Part shown: positions 42,350 through 51,414 of the stretch, piece after piece
Position numbering within the stretch: position 1 is the first letter of the stretch
How the letters are laid out: every line of letters begins with the position of its first letter
Assembly: GCA_033763935.1 (NCBI GenBank)
Contig: JANRJO010000024.1
Span: 4,228 to 68,227, forward strand
Length of the DNA: 64,000 nt
Direction: 5' to 3'
DNA from: DALYJJ01 sp033763935
Lineage (GTDB): Bacteria > Acidobacteriota > Terriglobia > Bryobacterales > Bryobacteraceae
The notes under the pieces: model-generated
Told to the model about the DNA's origin: nothing
What the model saw: the letters and a program-made list of their open reading frames with translations, nothing else
Databases searched by the model: none
Program-made: the position numbers and the translations under genes

Positions 42350-43825
42350 ATGGGGATGCTCCTGCGTTCTCTTGTTGCCCTCGCTTGCGCGCTGCCGCTC
42401 GCCGCCGATGTCCGTCTCCCCTCCCTCTTCGCCGACGGCATGGTGCTCCAACGCGACCGCCCCTGCCCCATCTGGGGGCGCGCCGACGCGGGCGAACTCG
42501 TCACCGTCACTTTCGACGGGCAACAGCACCAGGTGATGCCCGACGCCATCGGCCGATGGCAAGTGACTCTCCGCGCCCGGCCCGCCGGCGGCCCCTTCAC
42601 CATCGAGATTGCCGGCAAGAACACCATCCGTATCTCGGACGTACTGGTGGGCGAAGTCTGGCTCGCATCCGGGCAGTCCAACATGGGATGGCAGGTGCGC
42701 CAGTCGAACAATGCCGAACAGGAAATCGCCGCCTCTGCCAACCCGCGCATCCGCTTCTTCAAGGTTGATAACACCGTTGCTGCCGCCCCGGCCTGGGATG
42801 TGAAGGGCGCCTGGAGCGCCGCCTCGCCCGAAACCACGGGCGCCTACTCCGCTGTGGGCTACTTCTTCGCGCGCCACCTGCATCAGAAGCTCAACGTGCC
42901 CGTGGCCATCCTGCAATCGGCGTGGGGTGGGACACCGGCGGAGAGCTGGGTACGCGCGTCGGCTCTCGCGGCGGACCCGGCGCTGCTTCCGGTTCACTCC
43001 TATTGGGCCCGGGTCATCGAAGACTACCCCGAAGCGATGCTTCGCCACTCGGCGAGAGTCGCCGAATGGGAGGCGAAGGGAAGCCAAGGACCGCGACCTG
43101 GGCAGCCGGCAGGACCGGGTCACCCACACACGCCGTCGGTACTCTGGAACGGCATGATCGCGCCGCTCGTGCCCTACGCTATTCAAGGTGCTATCTGGTA
43201 CCAGGGCGAGACGAACGCCAGCGTGACTCGTGCCCCGCATTACCACCGCCTCTTCTCGACGCTCATCACTGACTGGCGCCGGGCGTTTGGCCAAGGCGAC
43301 TTCCCCTTCCTCTTCGTGCAACTCGCCAACTACGCGCGCCCCGGCACCAACGACGGCTGGCCGCTGCTCCGCGAAGCCCAACTGAAGACGCTTGGCGTCA
43401 CCAACACCGGCATGGCGGTCACCATCGACATTGGCGAATCGCAGGACATCCACCCCAAGAACAAGCAGGATGTCGGCCACCGGCTCGCCCTTGCTGCCCG
43501 CGCCCTGGCCTATGGCGAGAAGCTCGTCTACTCGGGCCCTCTCTATCGCCAGGCTGCTCGAGAGGGCAACGAGATGCGGCTGTGGTTCCATCATACCGGC
43601 GCCGGTCTCGCCGCTCGCGGCGGCGCATTGCAGGGCTTTGAAATCGCGGGCGCCGACGGCAAGTTCGTCCCCGCCGCGGCCCGCATCGACGGCCACTCGG
43701 TGCGGGTGAGCAGCGCCGAAGTGAAGGTGCCCGAGCAGGTGCGCTACGGCTGGGCGGACGATCCTGCCGCCACGCTAACCAACTCAGAAGGGCTGCCTGC
43801 CTCGCCCTTCCGCACCCGCGAGTAG
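42350..43825 (+). CDS. Exported SASA-domain (sialate O-acetylesterase-like) carbohydrate esterase
   Basis: The protein has 491 residues from ATG 42350 (AGGCGG six bases upstream; a second ATG at 42356 is possible). A signal peptide MGMLLRSLVALACALPLAAD is followed by a beta-sandwich (LPSLFADGMVLQRDRPCPIW) and the SASA esterase domain. The catalytic Ser is in LASGQSNMGWQV, with further blocks VAILQSAWGGTPAESWV and IWYQGETNAS and the His region DIHPKNKQDVGHRLA. The family removes acetyl groups from sialic acids or xylan-type glycans; the substrate here is not defined. Confidence 0.9.
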   Translation: MGMLLRSLVALACALPLAADVRLPSLFADGMVLQRDRPCPIWGRADAGELVTVTFDGQQHQVMPDAIGRWQVTLRARPAGGPFTIEIAGKNTIRISDVLVGEVWLASGQSNMGWQVRQSNNAEQEIAASANPRIRFFKVDNTVAAAPAWDVKGAWSAASPETTGAYSAVGYFFARHLHQKLNVPVAILQSAWGGTPAESWVRASALAADPALLPVHSYWARVIEDYPEAMLRHSARVAEWEAKGSQGPRPGQPAGPGHPHTPSVLWNGMIAPLVPYAIQGAIWYQGETNASVTRAPHYHRLFSTLITDWRRAFGQGDFPFLFVQLANYARPGTNDGWPLLREAQLKTLGVTNTGMAVTIDIGESQDIHPKNKQDVGHRLALAARALAYGEKLVYSGPLYRQAAREGNEMRLWFHHTGAGLAARGGALQGFEIAGADGKFVPAAARIDGHSVRVSSAEVKVPEQVRYGWADDPAATLTNSEGLPASPFRTRE

Positions 43826-43829
43826 CGGG

Positions 43830-45068
43830 CTACCAGTTGGTGATGGAACCGTCCGGCCGCAGGTACACGGGCGTCGGTTGGGTCACCTCGCTGATCTCCG
43901 TCAGCGGTGTAAGCAGCTTCTCGTCGAACGTCACGCCCAGGCCCGGCCGCTGGTTCGGCCAGAGCTTGCCGTTCTTGAAGTCGAAGCATTGCGCCAGGTA
44001 GGAGTAGCCGCTGGTGGCGCGAGGCAGCATCTCCATCAACACGGGCCCTGGGAAGACGGAACAGCAGTGCACCAGCGCCGCTTCCGAGATGGGGCCGGTG
44101 AAATGCGGAATGAGCCCCACGTAGTGGGTCTCGCAGATTGCCGCGATCTTCATGAACTCGGTGATGCCACCGACGTTCGGGATGGTGGCGCGGCAGTAAT
44201 CGATCAGCCGCCCCTCGATCAATTCGTTCATGTCCCAGCGCGAGCCGAACTGCTCACCCACGGCGATCGGCACTTTGACGAGCGGGCGGAGCTGGCGGTA
44301 GACACCGGCGTTTTCGGAGCGCACCAGATCTTCAACGAAGTACGCGCCGAGCGGTTCGATCGCGGCACAAAGGCGGACTGCGTCGGGAAAGTCGAGGCGG
44401 GTGTGGAAGTCGATCGCCCAGCCGCCATCCTTGCCGGCGCCTTCGCGAACCTCGCGGCACAGGGCGGCGGTGCGCTCGACGGTTTCGAAGCGGTCCCACG
44501 GCTGGCCGTCGGCGGGACCGATGCGCAGCGCGCGGTAGCCATCCTCGATGCAGGCGCGGGCCGTTTCACGGGGGCTACCCTTTGAGGGATAGCCCGTGGC
44601 GTAGCATTCGATGTGGTTACGGGCGAGGCCGCCGAGGAGTTGATACACAGGCACGCCGAGAGCCTTGCCCTTGATGTCCCACAGCGCCATGTCGAGGGCG
44701 CCGATGGCGTGCAGCTTCTCGCGGCCGGCGGGGTAGAAGTAGCCGCGCATCAGCCGCTGCCAGATGGCGTCGGAACGGAAGGGATCCTGGCCGATGATCG
44801 CCGCCGCGCACTGCTCCATGGTGTCCTTGGCCCCGCCCTCACCGATACCGGTGATGCCGGCGTCGGTTTCCACCAGCACGACGTTGGTGCTCTGGTTGAA
44901 CAGGCCCGGCACCTTCGACTTGCGCTGAGCGGCATCGCCAAGGCCAGCGAAATACCGCACGCGGGTGATCTTCATCTTCGAGGGGGCGGCAACCTGCGCG
45001 GCCAGGCGAGGCGCCGAGTGAAGCGCAACGCCCGCGGCGCCGGTAGCGAGAAACGATCTGCGATTCAT
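43830..45068 (-). CDS. Enolase-superfamily (mandelate racemase/muconate lactonizing) enzyme with Tat signal
   Basis: The protein has 412 residues from ATG 45068. The signal MNRRSFLATGAAGVALHSAP is a Tat type. The enolase N-terminal capping domain is followed by the barrel with metal ligands in WAIDFHTRLDFP, YFVEDLV and VAVGEQF-type strands (PIAVGEQFGSRWDMNELIEG), and a C-terminal HFTGPISEAALVH. The KxK base motif of classic MR enzymes is not visible after YRALRIGPADGQ, which is closer to mannonate/galactonate-dehydratase relatives. The likely reaction is dehydration of a sugar acid. It lies 12 bases downstream of an AraD1-type hydratase gene. Confidence 0.85.
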   Translation of the reverse strand: MNRRSFLATGAAGVALHSAPRLAAQVAAPSKMKITRVRYFAGLGDAAQRKSKVPGLFNQSTNVVLVETDAGITGIGEGGAKDTMEQCAAAIIGQDPFRSDAIWQRLMRGYFYPAGREKLHAIGALDMALWDIKGKALGVPVYQLLGGLARNHIECYATGYPSKGSPRETARACIEDGYRALRIGPADGQPWDRFETVERTAALCREVREGAGKDGGWAIDFHTRLDFPDAVRLCAAIEPLGAYFVEDLVRSENAGVYRQLRPLVKVPIAVGEQFGSRWDMNELIEGRLIDYCRATIPNVGGITEFMKIAAICETHYVGLIPHFTGPISEAALVHCCSVFPGPVLMEMLPRATSGYSYLAQCFDFKNGKLWPNQRPGLGVTFDEKLLTPLTEISEVTQPTPVYLRPDGSITNW

Positions 45069-45080
45069 GTGACCTCCCAC

Positions 45081-46073
45081 CTACATGGGGACTGCCCGAA
45101 CCAGTTGGACGGCGTCGGACGTCGCGCGAACTCGATTTCGCAACGGCCGGCCGAAGCCTTCGAACGCAACGCTCATGGTATCGCCGTCCTGTAAATGCAC
45201 CTGGTCGGCGAAGCTCAGGGCGTCGGCGCCGTAGAAATGAACGTGAACATCGCCCGGCCGCCGGTGCTGCGGGAACTTGAAGTGATGATGCTCCAGGTTG
45301 GCGAGCGAGTGGCACATCGCTTCTTCGCCCGAGCGGATCTCGCGGCACCAGAGAACGGCGCCGGCCCGCTCGATGGACACGCGTCCGGCCACCGTTGAGA
45401 ACTGCGGATCGAGGACGAGTTCGGGTCCAATGGCGCAGGAGCGCAGCTTGGAGGCGGCCAGGTAGAGGTAGTTGCGCTGCTCGAAGCGGTGGTCGGAAAA
45501 CTCGTTACCCTGGGCCATGCCGAGGCGGCGCGGCACGCCTGAGGGATCAATCCAATAGACGCCGGCGATCTCGGCCTCCTCCCCGCCGTCCTCGGCGAAG
45601 GCGGGAATGTCGAGGGGGTCGAGGTGGCCGCGCAGGTTCGTGCCGGTGCCTTTGTAGAACCATTCCGGGGAGGCCCCGATCTCGCCCTCGGCCGGACGGC
45701 CGGCTTCAAGGCCCCAGCGGTATACGCGCATGCTGTCGGAAAGTTCCTCCGCGGAAGCGTGCATGGCGTTGCGGCTCTTGGCGCTCGAGGAATGGGTCAA
45801 GCCGGTGCCGGAGACGATGCAGCGGGCGGGTTCAGAGGGGTGGTCGGCGGCGGGCAGAATTCGCCAAGCGGACAGGCCGTCGTAGATTTCGTCGTAGTTC
45901 AGGAGTTCGTTCGAGAGCAGCCGCTGCGCGAGGCGGGACAGGGAGGCCCCGGCGGCGTGGGCTGCTTCGGCTAGGGAGACGACCGACGCACAGTCCGCGA
46001 GCAGGCGAACTCGACCGCCTTCCACAGCGCCGAGGCGCCGCTCGCCGTGGCGGGCCAGTTGGATCAGCCTCAT
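45081..46073 (-). CDS. AraD1-type FAH-family protein (2-keto-3-deoxy sugar-acid processing)
   Basis: The protein has 330 residues from ATG 46073 (MRLIQLARHGERRLGAVEGG). FAH-fold motifs are visible: CIVSGTGLTHSSSAKSRN, PEWFYKGTGTNLRGHLDPLD, FAEDGGEEAEIAGVYWIDPS and the metal-binding region MAQGNEFSDHRFEQRNYLYL. The pattern agrees with AraD1, a fumarylacetoacetate-hydrolase relative predicted to dehydrate 2-keto-3-deoxy-L-arabonate. Directly downstream lies an enolase-superfamily dehydratase that could supply such a keto acid, so the two form a plausible sugar-acid module. Confidence 0.82.
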   Translation of the reverse strand: MRLIQLARHGERRLGAVEGGRVRLLADCASVVSLAEAAHAAGASLSRLAQRLLSNELLNYDEIYDGLSAWRILPAADHPSEPARCIVSGTGLTHSSSAKSRNAMHASAEELSDSMRVYRWGLEAGRPAEGEIGASPEWFYKGTGTNLRGHLDPLDIPAFAEDGGEEAEIAGVYWIDPSGVPRRLGMAQGNEFSDHRFEQRNYLYLAASKLRSCAIGPELVLDPQFSTVAGRVSIERAGAVLWCREIRSGEEAMCHSLANLEHHHFKFPQHRRPGDVHVHFYGADALSFADQVHLQDGDTMSVAFEGFGRPLRNRVRATSDAVQLVRAVPM

Positions 46074-46135
46074 GCTGGGCGAGTGTATCGCGGATGCCCA
46101 GCGGCCCGCCAACTCACTCAGTCACGGCCGTTGGC

Positions 46136-47467
46136 CTACAGAGCAACGGTCTCACGCTCACGGCCCGGTTCCGCGACTTTCGCGGTCGCCGCATCGAAGC
46201 GCTTGCCGGCGTATAAGGCCAGGGCAGCCCATATCCCGATTACGACAAGAGCCAGCACCGACAGCAAGCGTAGGGGGAACGCTCCCAAGCCGAGGGCCAT
46301 CAGGATCGCCGCCCCCTTGCCGAACCGCTGCACGAACATGTTGGTGAACGCCCGCGCCTTGTACTTCACGTCCTCCGGGGTTGGCACGTACAAGGTTTCG
46401 CGCGCCGTCTGGTTCATCGAGTAGGAGAAGCCGCTGTCGGAGATGTAAAGCAGCGACGCGGTCAGGAGGACAGGTACAGTCATGTACACACTGGCCGAAA
46501 GCGCCATGGCGACGGGGAGGACCAGGAGCGCGGTTTTCAGGCCCAGGCGGCGCATGACGAACGACACCACGAAGAACTGCACGACGACGCTGAGAATGCC
46601 GCCGAAGGTAAACACCTGGCCGAAGAAGGCCTGCGTCGCTCCGGCGCCTTCCACCGCTTCGCTCGCTTTTGAGAACTGGTAGTCGAAGATCTGGGAGACG
46701 ATCTCATAGAGAAAGACGATGGCTGTGATGGCGAGAAGGTAACGAGAGCTTGACACCAGGCGAGCGCCCTCAATGACGGGATTTCCGCCGGCCTTGGGCT
46801 TCGCTACAACTTCCTGCCGCCGGCGGCCGATCGCGGCGCCGGGCTTTACCGAGAGCATCTCCGTTCGCCACACGATCAAGGCGACGATGAGGGTCATCGC
46901 GGCCGACAGAACCAGCAGGTTCTGCGTGCCCCACGGCCGGACCAACTGCCAGACGGCGAAGTTGCCGACGAAGCCGCCCAGCACGCCGCCGCCGCCAATG
47001 AAGCCGTACAGGCGCTTGGCCTGCTCGGTTGCCGTCATTTCATTGAGGTACGCCCAGAAGGTGGTGACCCACAAGGTGGACCAGGCGTCGCCGAACAGGT
47101 AGAAGGCCCAGGTGGCGGCGTGGGACCCTCGCTGGCTGGCGAAGATCCACGCGAACGCGAGGAGTGCGGCGATGAGCAAAGCGCAGAGGACAACGATGGT
47201 GCGCCGGCTGCCGAGGCGGTTATAAAGCGCCGTGAATGCGATCACGAGGACCGCGGCGACGGCGATGTTGGCCAGCTTGGCGTAGAGTTCGGTGTCGGCC
47301 CCGAGGGCCTCGACGAACAGGCCTTTCTTGAGCGGCCGGAGGACCTGAAAGACCAGGATGACGATGAACCAGAAGCCGAAGAAGAGGATGCTCGGCTCCA
47401 CCTCATTTCTGCGCACATCGGCGAACTGCCGCAACAGACGTCCCAAGCCGCCTCGCTTTCCGCGCAC
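46136..47467 (-). CDS. Npt1/Npt2-like (ATP/ADP translocase family) membrane carrier
   Basis: The protein has 443 residues with about twelve membrane helices. The N terminus VEPSILFFGFWFIVILVFQV followed by LRPLKKGLFVEALGA resembles the start of Npt/TLC nucleotide transporters and their MFS relatives. Further blocks are WSTLWVTTFWAYLNEMTATE, RLYGFIGGGGVLGGFVGNF and SGFSYSMNQTARETLYVPTP, all typical of that group. Classic members exchange ATP for ADP in obligate intracellular bacteria and plastids; free-living homologues exist whose substrates are unproven. Nucleotide transport is therefore a family inference only. Confidence 0.78.
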   Translation of the reverse strand: MRGKRGGLGRLLRQFADVRRNEVEPSILFFGFWFIVILVFQVLRPLKKGLFVEALGADTELYAKLANIAVAAVLVIAFTALYNRLGSRRTIVVLCALLIAALLAFAWIFASQRGSHAATWAFYLFGDAWSTLWVTTFWAYLNEMTATEQAKRLYGFIGGGGVLGGFVGNFAVWQLVRPWGTQNLLVLSAAMTLIVALIVWRTEMLSVKPGAAIGRRRQEVVAKPKAGGNPVIEGARLVSSSRYLLAITAIVFLYEIVSQIFDYQFSKASEAVEGAGATQAFFGQVFTFGGILSVVVQFFVVSFVMRRLGLKTALLVLPVAMALSASVYMTVPVLLTASLLYISDSGFSYSMNQTARETLYVPTPEDVKYKARAFTNMFVQRFGKGAAILMALGLGAFPLRLLSVLALVVIGIWAALALYAGKRFDAATAKVAEPGRERETVAL

Positions 47468-47527
47468 GCCGAGCCGTAACCCAAGCGGGCGTCTTTCGAT
47501 TCTACAAGGGACGCGGGCTTGAGACGC

Positions 47528-48199
47528 TTAGAACTCGGAGGCTCCGGCGGCACGGAGGTCCCCGGCGATGTCGTCGAGCTTCGCTTCCAGGCTGAGGTTC
47601 AGCGCTGTCTTTCCATTGGCGGCCTTGGTGTTGGGGGCGGCGCCTTTCTCGAGCAGCAGTTTCACGGCTTCCCGCTGCCCGGTCTGCACGGCCATCATCA
47701 AGGGCGTCATGCCGTTGCTGGCGGCCGCGTTCACGTCCGCGCCCTGCTCGATCAGGAACGCGACGACGCTACGGGCCGGGTCCTTGCCGGCGAGCGCGTG
47801 GGTGAGCAGCGGGATGCCGTGCGCGCCCCTTGCAACCGCGAAGCCAGGCGTGGCAGCGCCGTGACGGACAACGTCGAGGTAGCCGAGCATCGCCGCGGCG
47901 AAGACATTCAGGCGGGCCCCCTTCTCGAGCAGAAACAACGCCATCTCGCGGCTGCCCGTGTGGGCGGCCGCTTCGAGTCCGTTCTCCCAATCCCCGCCGC
48001 CCCAATCCCAGGAGGCGTTCAGCAACCCCGGCTGGCGGGCAAGTAGCTCGCTCACTGGTTCGATCCTGCGCTGATGAGCCTTGGCGACAAAATCGAGAAC
48101 CAGATCCGGCTCGACGCGTGCGGGACGGGCAGGCGCCGTTTGCCCAGGCAAGAGACCGGGGGTAGCAAGGAGAGAGAAAGCGAACGCGCGGCGCTGCAT
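47528..48199 (-). CDS. Exported ankyrin-repeat protein
   Basis: The protein has 223 residues with a signal peptide (MQRRAFAFSLLATPGLLPGQ). Ankyrin repeats run from about residue 70: LEAAAHTGSREMALFLLEKG, VVAFLIEQGADVNAAASNGM, TPLMMAVQTGQREAVKLLLE, then KGAAPNTKAANGKTALNLSL. It is a protein-binding solenoid outside the cytoplasm. There are no catalytic features, and the partner is unknown. Confidence 0.85.
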   Translation of the reverse strand: MQRRAFAFSLLATPGLLPGQTAPARPARVEPDLVLDFVAKAHQRRIEPVSELLARQPGLLNASWDWGGGDWENGLEAAAHTGSREMALFLLEKGARLNVFAAAMLGYLDVVRHGAATPGFAVARGAHGIPLLTHALAGKDPARSVVAFLIEQGADVNAAASNGMTPLMMAVQTGQREAVKLLLEKGAAPNTKAANGKTALNLSLEAKLDDIAGDLRAAGASEF

Positions 48200-48240
48200 G
48201 GAAGGGTTGGACGGGTCGTATCGCGGTTCGTCGCGTTTGT

Positions 48241-48894
48241 TTACGTCGCGGCCGGTTTGGCGCGGCGCGCCGCCGCTCGGATTGCTTTGGACCGCTCGGC
48301 CACGGGGATCACCCAGCGGAGCGCGGTGTGGGTGGGGGAGAACGACATCACCTTGTTGTCTTTGAGCCCGGAGGCGCGGCCTTTCTCAAAAACCACCGCG
48401 TCCGGGAACCGCCCGGTGCCCTTCGGGTAGACGGTCCAAATCGCGCCATCCTCCTCGATCTTCTCGCGCAGGGCGGTGAGCCGGTCGAAATCGTTGACGG
48501 ACTTGAGGCTGAAGAATATGAGGTCGAAGGCCTTCGCGCCGGAGACCGGGCACAGGGATGCGCCGGCGAGCGACAACTCGACCAAAAAGCCCTTGTCAAA
48601 GACGCCCTGGATGCCTACCCTGTGTCCGGCCTTCACGTTGAGCTTGTCGAGGCGCGACTTCGGCCGCGCGATCTTGGCGGCCCACTTCTCAGCGGCTGGC
48701 CCCAGATCGAGTTCCGCCGACTCGACGCCCCAGGTGAGGGTCAACGTTCCACCGGCGGCGAAAGCCTCCGCGGCGGCGAGGTCAATCCGCAAGCGAAAAT
48801 CGCCGCGAAACAGCACGTGATCGCTCTCGAGGTGCGCCGTCCCCTCGGACACCTTGCCCGCGTGGCGGCAGACGCACGCCAGTTCCTGCCCCAT
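48241..48894 (-). CDS. DUF3052-like protein
   Basis: The protein has 217 residues without a signal peptide. The C-terminal half fits DUF3052: HRVGIQGVFDKGFLVEL, FDLIFFSLKSVNDFDRLTAL, GAIWTVYPKGTGRFPDAVVF and KVMSFSPTHTALRWVIPVAE, ending in a basic tail. The N-terminal half (residues 1-85; DHVLFRGDFRLRIDL) is unassigned and may be a second domain. The start lies four bases from the stop of the upstream exported-protein gene. Function unknown. Confidence 0.72.
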   Translation of the reverse strand: MGQELACVCRHAGKVSEGTAHLESDHVLFRGDFRLRIDLAAAEAFAAGGTLTLTWGVESAELDLGPAAEKWAAKIARPKSRLDKLNVKAGHRVGIQGVFDKGFLVELSLAGASLCPVSGAKAFDLIFFSLKSVNDFDRLTALREKIEEDGAIWTVYPKGTGRFPDAVVFEKGRASGLKDNKVMSFSPTHTALRWVIPVAERSKAIRAAARRAKPAAT

Positions 48895-48897
48895 GGA

Positions 48898-49656
48898 TTA
48901 TCGCCTTCGGACGTCGACGTCCCGGAGCCGCCCGCTGTCCAGGTTGACGCGGCAGCGAAAGGCGTACCGGTCGCGGGAGCCGCGAACGCGAGCCTCGCCT
49001 TCGATGACGTCGCGATTGCCCCGCCGATTTTCATCGACATCGGTGAGACGGAGGTCGGCGCTGCTTACGCCGTGATCCGTTGCGAGGCGCCCGCGAACCG
49101 CATCTTCGCAGAGCCGGGCCGCCTGACCCACCCGGTCACGGTCGCGGTCGCGGTCACGATCCCGGCCGCCCGTGCTGAACGGATCGCGATTGCGGTCCCG
49201 ATAGCGCCAGGAATCGTCGCCGCCGCTGTTCCAACCGCCCGAACCGCCGGACCAGCGGAAATCGAGCGTGTACTTGTCGTCGCCGCCGCCGGAGTCGCGG
49301 ACTCGAACGAGGAGCCGATTGCCGCGGTCGGGCCGGCTGATGAGTTCGGCACGGCCACGGCCGTCGGTTTTCTCGAAATCGAACTCGCGCACGGTGCGGG
49401 GCAACGGGGCGGTGCACTCAGAACCGTCGTCGCGGGCGGGTCCTCCGCGAATCACTCGCACGCGAACCGTATCCCCCTGCATCATCACTTCGGCCTCGTC
49501 GTCGACTCGAATCCGAAGACGGCACCGGCCGGACGACGAGTCGTTGGTGGACTCGAAGCGTGGGCGAAAACTGAGATCGTTGCCGCCGCCGAACTGGCCG
49601 GGCAGCGGGGCCGCCAGGAGGACGGCGAGGACGGGAGCAGCCTTGGATATCCGCAT
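48898..49656 (-). CDS. Exported protein with Asp-Arg repeat, unknown function
   Basis: The protein has 252 residues from the ATG giving MRISKAAPVLAVLLAAPLPG, a clear signal peptide. The first half looks like a beta-domain (RCRLRIRVDDEAEVMMQGDT). The middle is low complexity, Ser/Gly-rich and then a run of Asp-Arg dipeptides (GRDRDRDRDRDRVG). The C-terminal domain (about 180-252; RLCEDAVRGRLATDHGVSSA, then RYAFRCRVNLDSGRLRDVDV) has two Cys and may be a small disulfide fold. No family was recognised. Confidence 0.7.
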   Translation of the reverse strand: MRISKAAPVLAVLLAAPLPGQFGGGNDLSFRPRFESTNDSSSGRCRLRIRVDDEAEVMMQGDTVRVRVIRGGPARDDGSECTAPLPRTVREFDFEKTDGRGRAELISRPDRGNRLLVRVRDSGGGDDKYTLDFRWSGGSGGWNSGGDDSWRYRDRNRDPFSTGGRDRDRDRDRDRVGQAARLCEDAVRGRLATDHGVSSADLRLTDVDENRRGNRDVIEGEARVRGSRDRYAFRCRVNLDSGRLRDVDVRRR

Positions 49657-49710
49657 AGTCTCAGAGGGTAGACGCACTGAGCTAGTGTACGGCTGCGGGG
49701 GAACCGCGCG

Positions 49711-49809
49711 CTACCGGGCGGAAGCGAGCGCCTGAATGGCCGGCAGCACGAACAGCAGCACGGCCAGGACTACGGTAAAGGCGAAAACTCGCGATTCGTT
49801 CGGCTTCAT
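49711..49809 (-). CDS. Possible 32-residue membrane microprotein
   Basis: An ATG at 49809 opens a 32-codon frame, MKPNESRVFAFTVVLAVLLF then VLPAIQALASAR, with a short charged head, one hydrophobic helix and a TAG stop at 49711. No Shine-Dalgarno is seen. Composition is typical of bacterial small membrane proteins, but a frame of this length can arise by chance. Confidence 0.35.
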   Translation of the reverse strand: MKPNESRVFAFTVVLAVLLFVLPAIQALASAR

Positions 49810-49902
49810 CGGGCTGTAATTAAGCAAATGGCGTTCCAACCCGTAAGCTATTGAAGAAATGGACGGAGCAACCTGTGTTGGGGGATATCGCCCAACTTCG
49901 CA

Positions 49903-51414
49903 TCACCAGTTCAGGGCGAGGTTCACGAAGGTGCGCACTGCCACCCCACTGGGGCCTTTAGAGAGGAAGGGCTTCGCCTCCTCGACCCAAGCGGTGCCGG
50001 CGATGTCGAGGTGAACCCAGGGCTTCTCCTCGACGAACTCCTCAATGAACTTAGCCGCGGTGACGGCGCCGCCCCAGCGGCCACCGATGTTGGCGAGATC
50101 GGCGAAGGCGGATTTGAGCTGCTCTTTGTATTCGTCGTCGAGGGGCATGGCCCACATCTTCTCGCCCTCCGCCTTGGCAGCGGCGATGACCTTTGCCCGG
50201 AAGTCTTCGTCATTAGTGAAGGCTCCGACGTGCACATTGCCGAGGGCGACGACGATGGCGCCGGTGAGCGTTGCGGCATCGACCAGGTGCGTGCAACCCT
50301 GGCGGATGGCATAGGTGATGGCGTCGATGAGGATGAGGCGGCCCTCGGCGTCGGTGTTCAGGACCTCAATGGTCTTACCGTTCATGGAGGTGACGATGTC
50401 TCCGGGACGCTGGGCAGCGCTGCCGGGCATGTTCTCGACGGCGGGAACGAAGGCGGTTACGGAGATCGACGGCTTCAACTGGGCGATAGCGCGCATGGCC
50501 CCCAGCACGGCGGCGCCGCCGGCCATGTCGTACTTCATCTTCTCCATGCCCTCGGAAGGCTTAATGGAGATGCCGCCCGTGTCGAAAGTGACGCCCTTGC
50601 CGACGAGCGCGAGATGGTCGTTCGAAAGCGCCCGCGGCGGTTTGTAGCTGAGGACGATCAGGGCGGGTGGATTGGCGCTCCCCTGCGCTACGCCCAGAAG
50701 CGAACCCATCCCGAGTTGCTTCATCTGCTCGCGGTCGAGGACCTCGCACGAGAGGCCGGTTTCTTCGGCCATGGCGCGCGCGCGATCGGCGAGGACGAGC
50801 GGCGTGAGGCGGTTGCCGGGTTCGTTGACAAGGGCGCGCGTGAAGTTCTGCGATTCGGCGAGGATCTGCCCGCGGCGGAGCGCCTCGTCGGCCTTGGTGG
50901 AGGGCTCGGCGAGCACGACGATGAACTCGTCGACCGCCTTTTCGTTCTTCTTGGGATCGGTCTTGTAGGCGTCGGGTTCGAAGTCGGCAAGGAAAGCGCC
51001 TTCGACGGCGGCGGAGACGAGATCGGGGGCGGCGAGTTCTGGGTCGAGCAACAGGGCGATGGAGCGCACGCCTTTCGGCTTGAGCAGGCGGAGGGCTGCG
51101 CCGGCGGCTTTGCGGAGGTCGGCGTTGGTGCACTTGTCCGGCTTGCCGAGACCCAGGGCGACCAGCCGGCGGGCGCGTACGCCCGAGGGACGGTGAAGCG
51201 TGACGGACTCGAGCGCCTTGGCTGAGAACTCGCCGGTCCGCAGGCACTCCTCGATCCAGCCTCCGGCCTTCTCGTTCGCGGCGCGGGCGGATGCCGGCGC
51301 CAGTGCTTCTCCGGCGGCGGCGAGGCCTTCCGGCGCAGGGCGCTCGAAGACGGGAATCACCAGTGCGTCAGCGTCAATCTGTTCGAGGGGGCGGGTGTCG
51401 ATTCGGGTTTGCAT
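49903..51414 (-). CDS. pepA: Leucyl aminopeptidase (M17)
   Basis: The protein has 503 residues, the usual length. The M17 metal and catalytic motifs are visible: LVGKGVTFDTGGISIKPSEG, MKYDMAGGAAVLGAMRAIAQ, ENMPGSAAQRPGDIVTSMNG, and the family signature VLNTDAEGRLILIDAITYA, then TLTGAIVVALG. It is cytoplasmic, removing N-terminal residues from peptides using two metal ions (Zn or Mn). Its start overlaps the stop of smpB by one base (TAATG), so it is translationally coupled downstream of smpB. Confidence 0.96.
   Translation of the reverse strand: MQTRIDTRPLEQIDADALVIPVFERPAPEGLAAAGEALAPASARAANEKAGGWIEECLRTGEFSAKALESVTLHRPSGVRARRLVALGLGKPDKCTNADLRKAAGAALRLLKPKGVRSIALLLDPELAAPDLVSAAVEGAFLADFEPDAYKTDPKKNEKAVDEFIVVLAEPSTKADEALRRGQILAESQNFTRALVNEPGNRLTPLVLADRARAMAEETGLSCEVLDREQMKQLGMGSLLGVAQGSANPPALIVLSYKPPRALSNDHLALVGKGVTFDTGGISIKPSEGMEKMKYDMAGGAAVLGAMRAIAQLKPSISVTAFVPAVENMPGSAAQRPGDIVTSMNGKTIEVLNTDAEGRLILIDAITYAIRQGCTHLVDAATLTGAIVVALGNVHVGAFTNDEDFRAKVIAAAKAEGEKMWAMPLDDEYKEQLKSAFADLANIGGRWGGAVTAAKFIEEFVEEKPWVHLDIAGTAWVEEAKPFLSKGPSGVAVRTFVNLALNW

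Noticed and set aside
42299..43696. Minus-strand frame (465 codons) opposite the SASA esterase
   Set aside because: The SASA motifs GQSNM and YQGETN on the plus strand settle the coding strand.
49100..49180. Short tandem hexamer-like repeats (CGGTCG/CGGTCA), considered as a CRISPR or VNTR
   Set aside because: They encode the Asp-Arg dipeptide run of the exported protein, with no spacers between units.
48328..49671. Plus-strand frame (447 codons) opposite DUF3052 and Asp-Arg repeat genes
   Set aside because: Covers two good minus-strand genes and translates to low-complexity Ala/Val-rich sequence.
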